This document shows positions 1-7,198 of a DNA stretch of 64,000 nt, one piece after another. This stretch comes from Nitrospira defluvii (lineage in GTDB: Bacteria; Nitrospirota; Nitrospiria; Nitrospirales; Nitrospiraceae). The notes beneath the pieces are model-generated. The model searched no databases, was not told the DNA's origin, and saw only the letters and a list, made by a program, of their open reading frames with translations. The stretch's first letter is position 1. The number at the start of each line of letters is the position of its first letter. The stretch spans positions 248,001-312,000 of the forward strand of contig WYAX01000003.1 in the NCBI GenBank assembly GCA_011525625.1, read 5' to 3'. Made by a program: the position numbers and the translations under genes.

Positions 1-2
1 AT

Positions 3-848
3 CCCAATGCGACCATCCAGTTCAGCGCCACGAATGTGCCGCTCTGTGCAGTGGACACCGAGTATCAGCATGACTGGGTGGTGGGACCGTTTCAAAGCCT
101 TAGCACGGCCGTCTTCTTCACCGGGAACTTCTTTGTGAATGGGCCTGCGGTCGGCGGATACACCTTGTATGTCTGCCATCGAAAAGGCATTCCCGGATCC
201 ACCTCACCGATTCAAGAGGGTTTGATTCCGCCGACGCAGCAGCAAGTGGCCAACTTTGTCGGGGGCCTCCCGGCCAGTGATCCGAAGTCGGTCGAAGCTC
301 ACACCAATCCGGTCGGCACCACTGGCACTACACAGCCGGCCGATACCACCATCTCCCAGGCGGTGGCGCCGACCGAGATGCCGACGACCGTGAAGCCGAA
401 GCCTGTACCGGCCGGGGATATCGTCGTGGTGGATACGGTCCCACCTCCGGCGAGTACGCCCCAACAGAACACGCAACAGCAGACGACGACCACAACCACC
501 ACCACAACCCAGAATCCGGACGGCTCGACCACGCAGCATGAAGAGACACAAGCCACGACCTCCTGCGCGGTTGGCTCCCATGAGAGCCGGACATTTGGAA
601 CCGTCCTGCAAGCCCATCAAACCACGTGGGAGACGAGCGGGTTACTGGGTACGCTAAATCTCCTGAAGTCATTGACCTGGCCTTCGACCTTGCCGGTGAT
701 TGCCTTGCCTTCAGCCTTCTTTGGCAGCCAGCAGGTGGACTTCAATCAATGGGCCTGGTTCTTCACGGTGCTGCGGACCTTGGTCATTGCCACAGCCTCC
801 ATTGCGGCGTACCGCATCATCTTCGTCGGTGGAGGCCAAACGGCATGA
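3..848 (+). CDS. Filamentous phage adsorption protein, pIII-like (partial, 5' end outside window)
   Basis: The reading frame is open to the left edge, so the true start lies outside. A globular part with several Cys is followed from about position 300 by a Thr/Pro/Gln-rich linker containing an uninterrupted run of nine Thr codons. A short hydrophobic anchor (WAWFFTVLRTLVIATASIAA) lies close to the C-terminus. This globular domain - low-complexity linker - C-terminal membrane anchor layout is that of inovirus minor coat protein pIII, which binds the host pilus or receptor and caps the virion. Its stop overlaps the next start (ATGA at 845), as in coupled phage operons. The family is assigned from architecture and position before the pVI- and Zot-like genes, because pIII sequences are poorly conserved. 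Confidence 0.72.
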   Translation, partial: PNATIQFSATNVPLCAVDTEYQHDWVVGPFQSLSTAVFFTGNFFVNGPAVGGYTLYVCHRKGIPGSTSPIQEGLIPPTQQQVANFVGGLPASDPKSVEAHTNPVGTTGTTQPADTTISQAVAPTEMPTTVKPKPVPAGDIVVVDTVPPPASTPQQNTQQQTTTTTTTTTQNPDGSTTQHEETQATTSCAVGSHESRTFGTVLQAHQTTWETSGLLGTLNLLKSLTWPSTLPVIALPSAFFGSQQVDFNQWAWFFTVLRTLVIATASIAAYRIIFVGGGQTA

Positions 849-1120
849 CCGCGATTCTCACGCTGATCTATTGCTGGCTGCAGGAGTTCTTCTTCTCGCT
901 CAGCGATTGGGGCCTCGGCATCTGGGATTCGCTGCTTTCCGTGGCGGACAGCACGCTCGCCACCATTGGCACGGCAGGCCTCACGCTGCCGGTGATTCCG
1001 GATCAATACGCGTGGGTGCTGGGCGCGACGGGTATGAGTCAGGCGCTGGCCATCCTGGCGAGCGCCATGGGCACCCGGTTCATTCTGCAAACCATTCCAT
1101 TTGTGCGGTGGGGCTCATGA
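845..1120 (+). CDS. DUF2523/pVI-like minor coat membrane protein
   Basis: A 91-residue, highly hydrophobic protein with a transmembrane stretch near the N-terminus (about residues 3-25) and another near the C-terminus (about 58-80). Short membrane proteins between the pIII-like gene and zot are the pVI equivalents of inoviruses, often classed as DUF2523. They sit at the adsorption end of the virion with pIII. The start codon overlaps the stop of the upstream gene (ATGA), and its own stop overlaps the next small start (ATGA at 1117), so translation is probably coupled. The start is chosen on that overlap, since the frame is open further upstream inside the pIII gene. Confidence 0.72.
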   Translation: MTAILTLIYCWLQEFFFSLSDWGLGIWDSLLSVADSTLATIGTAGLTLPVIPDQYAWVLGATGMSQALAILASAMGTRFILQTIPFVRWGS

Positions 1121-1203
1121 ATCAGCTGGTGATCGGGTGGGCCTATGCCTGGACGGCGGTCTTAGCCCTGTGGATCTGGGTGTATCTCAGGAGTCTTCGA
1201 TGA
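1117..1203 (+). CDS. 28-residue single-helix membrane protein of the prophage
   Basis: The tiny frame MNQLVIGWAYAWTAVLALWI... encodes one hydrophobic helix with a basic tail (RSLR). It is locked into the operon at both ends: its ATG overlaps the stop of the pVI-like gene and its stop overlaps the zot ATG (ATGA at 1200). The double ATGA arrangement and the membrane-helix composition argue for a real gene. Size and topology recall the 32-33-residue pVII/pIX tip proteins of Ff phages, but there is no sequence proof and it could instead be a Zot accessory such as pXI. Confidence 0.5.
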   Translation: MNQLVIGWAYAWTAVLALWIWVYLRSLR

Positions 1204-2207
1204 TCGAACTGTATGAAGGCGTGCCCGGATCGGGAAAGTCGTATCACGCGATCTGCGAGAAGTTTCTCCCCTGGGTGAAACAAGGTCGACGGCTCTATAT
1301 CGCCGTCGATGGGATCTATTTAGATCGTCTTTCCCTGTTCACCGGTATTGAACTGTCTACTCTCGAGCAACAGATCACCATCTGGAAGGATTCCGTCGAA
1401 GTCCTCCAAGCCTTTCCCCATGTCGAGCCGGGCTCAGCGGTCATCATTGACGAAGCCCAGACCGTCTTTCGGTCCATGCAGAAGGTCGAGCCAGGACTGC
1501 TGCGTTGGCTCGAAACTCATCGGCACTATGGCGTGGATATTCTGCTCATGAGCCAAGACTTCCGCCAGATGTCGCAAGGTGTCACGCGATTGATTGAAGC
1601 GACGGTGAAGTTTCGGAAGCTCAGCTTTGTCGGGCTCTCCAAAAAGTATCAGGGTAAGGTGCGCGGGAACCCGGAAGATAACGAAGTCATCCGGGCCTTT
1701 GTCGGGACCTATTCGCCGGCGATCTATGCCTACTATTCCAGTTATGCGTCGGCAGCCATTCGGGAAGAGAAGCGCAGTCATACCGTCTTTAAGTCGGCGC
1801 GGGTCGCGATCGGCATTGCCGCAGGACTGTTTGCCATCGGCCTCATGGTTTGGCGTCCATGGTCGTCGTTAAGTGCGAGCAAGCCAGTCTCTTCCGGCGG
1901 GTCAACTCCTGCCGCAACCACCACCATCGGCGCACCAGTCTCCGGTTCGGCGACTCTGCTGAATCCATTGGGCATGTCTTCTCCGACAGCAACTTCTCCG
2001 CCTGTACCGAAGCGACCCGTTCGAATCCTCGGCGGAGCGGGAATGAGCAAGGACCGTCAAGGCTGGCGCTATCTCCTGGACAGTGGCGAGATCCTCACGG
2101 CCGCTCAAATTACCGGACGCTATGGCCTGATGGTCTCGGAAGTCTATGAAGATGGCTCAATGCGGCTCATTGGCGAAGGAGTGTTCTATGGACCTGCCGG
2201 CGATTGA
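1200..2207 (+). CDS. zot: Zot/pI-like phage assembly ATPase
   Basis: A 335-residue protein that starts directly with its P-loop: Walker A GVPGSGKS at residues 7-14 and Walker B VIIDEAQ at 81-87. A single transmembrane helix follows at about 200-219, then a Ser/Thr/Pro-rich linker and a C-terminal domain expected in the periplasm. This is the layout of the Zonula occludens toxin / gene I family, which drives extrusion of filamentous phage through the inner membrane. The start is set by the ATGA overlap with the preceding 28-codon gene; the frame is open further upstream but that would overrun the pVI-like gene. It is the best marker that this region is an inovirus. No truncation is seen. Confidence 0.9.
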   Translation: MIELYEGVPGSGKSYHAICEKFLPWVKQGRRLYIAVDGIYLDRLSLFTGIELSTLEQQITIWKDSVEVLQAFPHVEPGSAVIIDEAQTVFRSMQKVEPGLLRWLETHRHYGVDILLMSQDFRQMSQGVTRLIEATVKFRKLSFVGLSKKYQGKVRGNPEDNEVIRAFVGTYSPAIYAYYSSYASAAIREEKRSHTVFKSARVAIGIAAGLFAIGLMVWRPWSSLSASKPVSSGGSTPAATTTIGAPVSGSATLLNPLGMSSPTATSPPVPKRPVRILGGAGMSKDRQGWRYLLDSGEILTAAQITGRYGLMVSEVYEDGSMRLIGEGVFYGPAGD

Positions 2208-2295
2208 AGCGATGACCTATTTCACCGCGATCTTTTGGCTCGGCGGCTTCGCCGTCGGCCTGATCATCAAATTGATTCTGCCTCAGACTTACTGA
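2188..2295 (+). CDS. 35-residue membrane protein of the prophage
   Basis: The frame MDLPAIEAMTYFTAIFWLGG... has an acidic N-terminus and one hydrophobic helix ending in KLILPQTY. A good ribosome site (AAGGAG, seven bases before the ATG) lies inside the zot 3' end, and the gene overlaps zot by 20 bases in another frame. Size, single helix and lack of a signal peptide resemble the pVII/pIX minor tip proteins of filamentous phage. That identity is inferred from context only. Confidence 0.5.
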   Translation: MDLPAIEAMTYFTAIFWLGGFAVGLIIKLILPQTY

Positions 2296-2367
2296 GGCGC
2301 TCGTCCGCCGGCGAGTCATCCGGCGGCGTGGGTGGACGGAACCACCACCAGCACAAGGAGGTGCCGT

Positions 2368-2580
2368 ATGAAGGGATGGGGTTGGGTCAAAGGGCTTGGG
2401 GGACTGCTCATGGCGTTCGTGTTCGCCTTGGGTGTCCCGGCGCTGTCGCAGGCGCAGTTGTTTCCGGTCTCGGCGGATGTGGCCACGGTGCGGGCCGATC
2501 TGCTCTTGTGGGCCACGGCCTTGATCGGCGTGGCACTGGCGATCTACGCCTTTAAGCGCGTGCGCGCGATTGTGGGCTGA
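2368..2580 (+). CDS. Probable major coat protein (pVIII-like)
   Basis: A 70-residue precursor with a signal peptide (basic start MKGWGWVKG, hydrophobic core, Ala-rich cleavage region near ALSQA, residues about 1-30). After it come a short amphipathic stretch, a transmembrane helix (about 46-62) and a basic C-terminus (KRVRAIVG). This is the layout of inovirus pVIII, whose positive tail faces the packaged DNA. The ATG at 2368 is preferred over an in-frame ATG at 2332 because AAGGAGGTG stands just before it and because it begins a clean signal peptide. A strong terminator lies 11 bases after the stop, as after gene VIII in Ff phages. It is the best coat candidate here; the 42-residue protein at 2669 is the alternative. 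Confidence 0.72.
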   Translation: MKGWGWVKGLGGLLMAFVFALGVPALSQAQLFPVSADVATVRADLLLWATALIGVALAIYAFKRVRAIVG

Positions 2581-2591
2581 GCGAGCCCATC

Positions 2592-2623
2592 GAGGCAGGC
2601 TGGCAGCAGCCTGCCTCTTTTTT
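2592..2623 (+). terminator. Rho-independent terminator after the coat gene
   Basis: A perfect 11-bp stem (GAGGCAGGCTG paired with CAGCCTGCCTC) with a 4-base loop is followed by six T residues. It lies between the pVIII-like gene and the next small gene. Confidence 0.9.
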
Positions 2624-2668
2624 CATCCAAAGGCTAGAACGCGGCGGATATGACCAAGGAGAAGGAGC

Positions 2669-2797
2669 ATGACGGCTTCGCAGATTCAAACCATCGGCAA
2701 TGCATTGGCTACCGACCTAGTTGCCTGGGGAACGGCGGCGATCGGGCTGGCGTTGGTGGCCGCCGGGGCGGCCTGGGTGTTGCGGCTGCTCCGCTAA
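2669..2797 (+). CDS. 42-residue single-helix protein, possible coat or tip protein
   Basis: The frame MTASQIQTIGNALATDLVAW... has a polar N-terminus, one Ala/Gly/Val-rich helix (about residues 18-38) and the basic end RLLR, without a signal peptide. A ribosome site AAGGAGAAGGAG lies just upstream. Mature filamentous-phage coat subunits made without a leader look like this, so it could be a second coat subunit or a tip protein. It lies beyond the terminator at 2592, so it would need readthrough or its own promoter. It converges with the RadC-like gene and shares four bases with it. Confidence 0.55.
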   Translation: MTASQIQTIGNALATDLVAWGTAAIGLALVAAGAAWVLRLLR

Positions 2798-3297
2798 GCG
2801 CCGGGCCAGCCTTGGTCCGCGAAGCTGTAGTAGCGCTCTTCAGCCAGAATCAGATGATCGAGGAGGGTGATGCCGAACAGTTCACCGGCCTCGCGGAGCC
2901 GCTTGGTCAAGACGCGATCTTCGGGGCTGGGCGTGATATCGCCGGACGGATGATTATGCGAGCAGAGCCAGGCGCCGGCATTCATGAGGATCAACGGCTT
3001 AAAGACTTCGCGAGGATGCACAATCGTCAAGTTGAGAGAGCCAGTCGAGACGACATTGATCCCGATGAGCTTGTGCTTGGCATCCAGGCCACAGATGAGG
3101 AACTGTTCCCGGTCCAGATCCGCAAACAACGGCCGGAGGATCGCAACAGCACCTTCCGACGTATGTACCGATTCCGCCGCCGGCATGGCACGGCCCTCAC
3201 GCACGAGCGTGACACGGTACCGAGGGACCGCGTATTTCCGAACCGGGCTCAGTGGCCGTCCACCGTTCGAGGAACCGAGAGAACTGTCAACGGACAT
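2794..3297 (-). CDS. RadC-like JAMM-domain protein
   Basis: A 167-residue RadC/JAB domain protein. The zinc-metalloprotease-like motif is complete: Glu64 (in DREQFLICG), then HNHPSGDITPSPED with His114, His116, Ser124 and Asp127 (HxHx7SxxD). The helix-hairpin-helix part of full-length chromosomal RadC is absent, as is usual for copies on phages, plasmids and islands. The ATG at 3297 is chosen because AAGGAGG stands five bases before it; an in-frame TTG lies 18 bases upstream. It runs against the structural genes and abuts a strong inverted repeat. Its role is unknown: such proteins are common in mobile elements and are thought to help DNA processing or evasion of host systems. Confidence 0.85.
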   Translation of the reverse strand: MSVDSSLGSSNGGRPLSPVRKYAVPRYRVTLVREGRAMPAAESVHTSEGAVAILRPLFADLDREQFLICGLDAKHKLIGINVVSTGSLNLTIVHPREVFKPLILMNAGAWLCSHNHPSGDITPSPEDRVLTKRLREAGELFGITLLDHLILAEERYYSFADQGWPGA

Positions 3298-3325
3298 GTC
3301 CGCCTCCTTCTGCAATTATGTTCTA

Positions 3326-3355
3326 GCCCCACCCTTCACCAACCAAGGGTGGGGC
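3326..3355. repeat. Perfect 11-bp inverted repeat upstream of the RadC-like gene
   Basis: GCCCCACCCTT and its reverse complement AAGGGTGGGGC are separated by 8 bases. The repeat sits in the roughly 260-base gap between the divergent RadC-like and HTH genes. Neither arm is followed by a T run, so it is not a plain terminator. It could be an operator for a phage regulator or a stem used in replication or packaging. The rest of the gap (3356-3560) shows no convincing gene. Confidence 0.6.
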
Positions 3356-3560
3356 GTAACGAAAGATGCGGCACGGGGCTCTCGCAGCGGGCAGGCCTGG
3401 AGGGGCGGAGACCGGCACGGAGGGCACCGGGAAGGCCTGCTCCGCTGCTCCCCGGCCACGAGTCGCACCCAATTAGACGACTGTTCCGAATCAATGTTCG
3501 ATGAAATCACCAGACCGATGAGTGCCGAGATATTGAGGGCCTTCACGATTGGAACCAGCC

Positions 3561-3887
3561 ATGCAAACGTTGTTGACCGTCAAAGAGGTATGCGGATGGC
3601 TGAACGTTAAGCAGTCCACGCTGTATCTGTGGGTGTCTCAGAACAGGATTCCCTACCGTCGATTGAACGGATTAATCCGGTTCGAAACCCCTGCCATCCA
3701 GGCGTGGTTGGACGGACCACCGCGTTCCCATCAGCCAGTGAGGTTTGGCCGGCGCCTCCAATTCCAAACGGTCGATGCGATCATTGAAGCCGCCAAACGC
3801 GAGGTCTATACTCCCCGCCACGGGGAAACCAGACCGAAATCAGGCCTCATCGGGAAGGAGGAGCAGGATGGGGCTCACGAAGCGTAA
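3561..3887 (+). CDS. Excisionase-like helix-turn-helix protein
   Basis: A 108-residue protein. Residues 1-52 are a MerR-type winged-helix domain of the excisionase/HTH_17 class (LLTVKEVCGWLNVKQSTLYL, then WVSQNRIPYRRLNGLIRF), followed by a basic tail. Such proteins direct excision and may repress or activate phage promoters. It overlaps the integrase start by 20 bases, the usual xis-int arrangement. The ATG at 3561 is preferred; a TTG four codons upstream is possible. No ribosome site stands out. Confidence 0.8.
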   Translation: MQTLLTVKEVCGWLNVKQSTLYLWVSQNRIPYRRLNGLIRFETPAIQAWLDGPPRSHQPVRFGRRLQFQTVDAIIEAAKREVYTPRHGETRPKSGLIGKEEQDGAHEA

Positions 3888-4953
3888 AGACGTATGGTGG
3901 ATGAGTTTTATGTATCAGGGCCGGCAAATCCGGCGAAGCACTGGAACAAGCAAGAAGCAATTGGCCGAAGCCATCTATGCCAAGGTGAAGGTCCAGATTG
4001 CCGAAGGTCAGTTTTTCGAGCGGCGTGAGGAACAGGAACACACGTTCAAGGAGATGATGGAACGGTACGTCGCGGAACGAGCCACCCTGAAAGCGGTCAA
4101 AAGTCGTTTGCGCGATCATGCCGCGTTGGGACATCTCCTCCCTGTATTGGGAGAGAGAGTCCTAGCCCATATCACGCCGAAGGTGATGGCTCAGTACAAG
4201 GCTCAGCGGCGAATCGAACAAGCAGCTCCTGCGACCATCAACAAGGAACTCCAGCTTGTCCGGCATGCCTTCAACCTCGCCATGCGGGAATGGGAATGGT
4301 GCAGGGAAAACCCGATGCACCGGGTTTCCATGGAACAGGTGAGGAACGAAGTGGACCGTTGGCTGACGCCCGAGGAAGAAGACCGGCTCATGGCCACGTC
4401 GTCTCCATGGCTGCGAGAGATTATGGTCTTTGCCCTGAATACCGGCATGCGGCAAGGAGAGATCCTGAACCTGCAATGGCAGGACGTGGATTTCTCACGG
4501 GGAACCTTAATCGTGATGCAAAGCAAGAACGGCACACGACGAACCATTCCTCTCAATACCAAGGTCTATGAACTCCTGGCTGCGAAACAGGCTGCAACCG
4601 GCCTGTCACGTGGGCCAGTCTTCAAGACTCCGCTCGGCAATCTCCTGCAAGTACGTTTTCTCGTGCGGGAGTTTTGTGAGGCGCGTAATCGGGCCGGAAT
4701 TCCAGACTTCCGGTTTCACGACATGCGACACACCTTCGCCACGCGGTTGGTTCAGCGCGGGGTAGATCTCTACAAGGTTCAACGGCTGCTCGGGCATAAG
4801 ACGAATTTGATGACGCAACGCTATGCGCATCATTCGCCGGAAAGCCTAAGAGAGGGTGTGAAGGTGCTGGATGAGTGCCAACCAGAGCGGTTTAGCACAA
4901 ATTTAGCACACGGGGCGGTTTTTGAAGATTTTCGAGGCTCGGCAGCCTCGTAA
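3868..4953 (+). CDS. int: Tyrosine-family site-specific integrase
   Basis: A 361-residue phage integrase with an N-terminal arm-binding domain (about 1-50), a SAM-like core-binding domain (about 55-150) and a catalytic domain. The active-site set is complete: Arg195 (NTGMRQGEIL), Lys220, His284-x-x-Arg287 (HDMRHTF), His310 (LLGH) and Tyr319 (TQRYAHHS). The start at 3868 has GGAAGGAGGAG just upstream; a longer frame exists but lacks support. The gene lies immediately next to the tRNA-Lys 3' end, so it is the enzyme expected to have inserted the element there. The gene looks intact, so the prophage may still excise. Confidence 0.95.
   Translation: MGLTKRKDVWWMSFMYQGRQIRRSTGTSKKQLAEAIYAKVKVQIAEGQFFERREEQEHTFKEMMERYVAERATLKAVKSRLRDHAALGHLLPVLGERVLAHITPKVMAQYKAQRRIEQAAPATINKELQLVRHAFNLAMREWEWCRENPMHRVSMEQVRNEVDRWLTPEEEDRLMATSSPWLREIMVFALNTGMRQGEILNLQWQDVDFSRGTLIVMQSKNGTRRTIPLNTKVYELLAAKQAATGLSRGPVFKTPLGNLLQVRFLVREFCEARNRAGIPDFRFHDMRHTFATRLVQRGVDLYKVQRLLGHKTNLMTQRYAHHSPESLREGVKVLDECQPERFSTNLAHGAVFEDFRGSAAS
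4933..4950 (+). terminator. Hairpin overlapping the integrase 3' end
   Basis: CGAGGCT and AGCCTCG form a 7-bp stem with the 4-base loop CGGC, covering the last integrase codons. A short T-rich tract follows about ten bases later on the + strand. It could end integrase transcription, or tRNA-Lys transcription from the other side, but the missing immediate T run makes it weak. Confidence 0.4.
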
Positions 4954-4968
4954 GTGCTTGTTTTATTG

Positions 4969-5044
4969 TGGTGAGTCGGCTGGGATTCGAACCCAGGACC
5001 CTCGCCTTAAAAGGGCGATGCTCTACCGACTGAGCTACCGACTC
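4969..5044 (-). tRNA. tRNA-Lys (anticodon TTT), CCA encoded
   Basis: The minus strand folds into a full cloverleaf: acceptor GAGTCGG with CCGACTC, D-arm GCTC/GAGC, anticodon stem TCGCC/GGCGA with loop CTTTTAA (anticodon TTT), T-arm CTGGG/CCCAG with TTCGAAT, discriminator A and an encoded CCA. The 3' end faces the integrase, so this tRNA is the likely attachment site of the prophage. If so, the phage restores the 3' half of the gene. Confidence 0.97.
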
Positions 5045-5094
5045 TCCAACACACGGTGAGCCACGACTTTCGGTCTAGACTCGTGGCGGCGGGG

Positions 5095-5103
5095 ATCATA
5101 CCA
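5095..5103 (-). promoter_or_regulatory. Extended -10 promoter for tRNA-Lys
   Basis: The minus strand reads TGGTATGAT, an extended -10 element, about 50 bases before the mature tRNA. The -35 region 17 bases upstream is poor. This is the best promoter candidate for the tRNA in this gap. Confidence 0.45.
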
Positions 5104-5157
5104 CTGACGCATGACCGTTCGCTACGGCGAGTCACCGTCGCCGGAACAATACAATAC

Positions 5158-6492
<1,335 letters not shown>

Positions 6493-6519
6493 CTAGTCCT
6501 TCGTGCCTTGCTCAACTCG

Positions 6520-6553
6520 AAAAAAAAAGCTCTGACCGCGTACTGATCAGAGC
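6520..6553 (-). terminator. Hairpin plus U9 in the purA leader (possible attenuator)
   Basis: On the minus strand a 7-bp stem (GCTCTGA/TCAGAGC, 11-base loop) is followed by nine T residues, the form of an intrinsic terminator. It lies between the purA promoter (6566-6594) and the purA ATG, beginning only a few bases after the expected transcription start. It cannot serve an upstream gene because none lies on this strand before it. It could be an attenuator, a 5'-protecting hairpin or a site of transcript slippage. Confidence 0.65.
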
Positions 6554-6565
6554 CGGAAGGGCATC

Positions 6566-6594
6566 ATGGTAGGATTCGCCTCTCGGTTTGTCAA
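6566..6594 (-). promoter_or_regulatory. Sigma-70-type promoter of purA
   Basis: A consensus -35 TTGACA (6589-6594) and a -10 TACCAT (6566-6571) are separated by exactly 17 bases on the minus strand. The predicted start falls near 6558, about 78 bases before the purA ATG. The region 6600-6868 beyond it is about 270 bases of GC-rich sequence with a pyrimidine-rich + strand; I see no gene or known RNA in it. Confidence 0.75.
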
Positions 6595-6868
6595 GCAACG
6601 TTTTCAGGCAGGAACTTTCGCCCGTGCGCCGCAACCGCACTTCTTTTCTTTCCGAAACGAGATGCATCTGGCCATTTCTTGACCCCATCTCCTGTTCCCT
6701 GCTCTTCCCCACACGCGCACGCCCTTGGGCCCTCACTGCTTCTCTCTGCTCCCCAAGATGGCGTGTGCCGCGCCCTTTTGTCTGCGCGCGTCCAACGGGG
6801 GCCGTCCAAGGCCGCGCGTTGCGCGAGCATAAAAGGGCACGGCGCATCGCCGTCTCCCCACCCTTTTC

Positions 6869-6898
6869 TTGACTGACAAAAACCGGCCGTGCTAGATT
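6869..6898 (+). promoter_or_regulatory. Sigma-70-type promoter of tRNA-Ala
   Basis: TTGACT (6869-6874), an 18-base spacer and TAGATT (6893-6898) lie about 67 bases before the tRNA-Ala gene, so a precursor leader of about 60 bases is expected. Confidence 0.65.
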
Positions 6899-6965
6899 GC
6901 AGAGTTACATCTGCACCCGTGCTCGTGTTTACCGTGCCTGTGCACATACAGTTGCAAGCTTGCGT

Positions 6966-7041
6966 GGGGCTGTGGCGCAGTTGGGAGCGCGCGTGAATGG
7001 CATTCACGAGGTCGCCGGTTCAATCCCGGCCAGCTCCACCA
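6966..7041 (+). tRNA. tRNA-Ala (anticodon GGC), CCA encoded
   Basis: A full cloverleaf: acceptor GGGGCTG with CAGCTCC including the alanine identity pair G3-U70, D-arm GCGC/GCGC, anticodon stem CGTGA/TCACG with loop ATGGCAT (anticodon GGC), T-arm GCCGG/CCGGC with TTCAATC, discriminator A and an encoded CCA. Confidence 0.97.
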
Positions 7042-7198
7042 AATCAAGCTTGTCCGGCCAACATTCCGAATGTGTGCGGGGATATCCACTCTCCATCAGT
7101 CAAGGCGTGGACGCTGACAGGCGCATCCACGAACGCTGACATTCTGTAGCGGATTCCTCGTCAAACACGTCACCCCATACACCGAGTGATACTGATCC

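Larger units (their letters stand above)
1..4968 (+). mobile_element. Right part of an inovirus-like (filamentous phage) prophage beside tRNA-Lys
   Basis: The stretch holds, in order, a pIII-like adsorption protein (cut at the left edge), a pVI-like membrane protein, a Zot/pI ATPase, very short single-helix proteins, a coat-protein candidate with signal peptide, a terminator, a RadC-like gene on the other strand, an excisionase-like HTH gene and a tyrosine integrase. Zot plus tiny membrane proteins plus a signal-bearing 70-residue coat protein is the hallmark of inovirus genomes. The integrase ends 15 bases before the encoded CCA of tRNA-Lys, the usual place for a phage attachment site. Gene order is that of an integrated circle, so replication genes should lie left of the window. 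The left att copy is not visible, so the exact right boundary (probably inside the tRNA 3' half) is inferred. Confidence 0.82.

Noticed and set aside
3316..3546. A 76-codon frame on the - strand upstream of the RadC-like gene
   Set aside because: GTG start without a ribosome site, Pro/Arg/Cys-rich second half and overlap with the inverted repeat; not convincing, though its first 20 residues are hydrophobic.
6600..6868. Possible structured RNA between purA and tRNA-Ala
   Set aside because: I compared it by eye with 6S RNA, RNase P RNA and SRP RNA signatures on both strands and found no match; left as unassigned.
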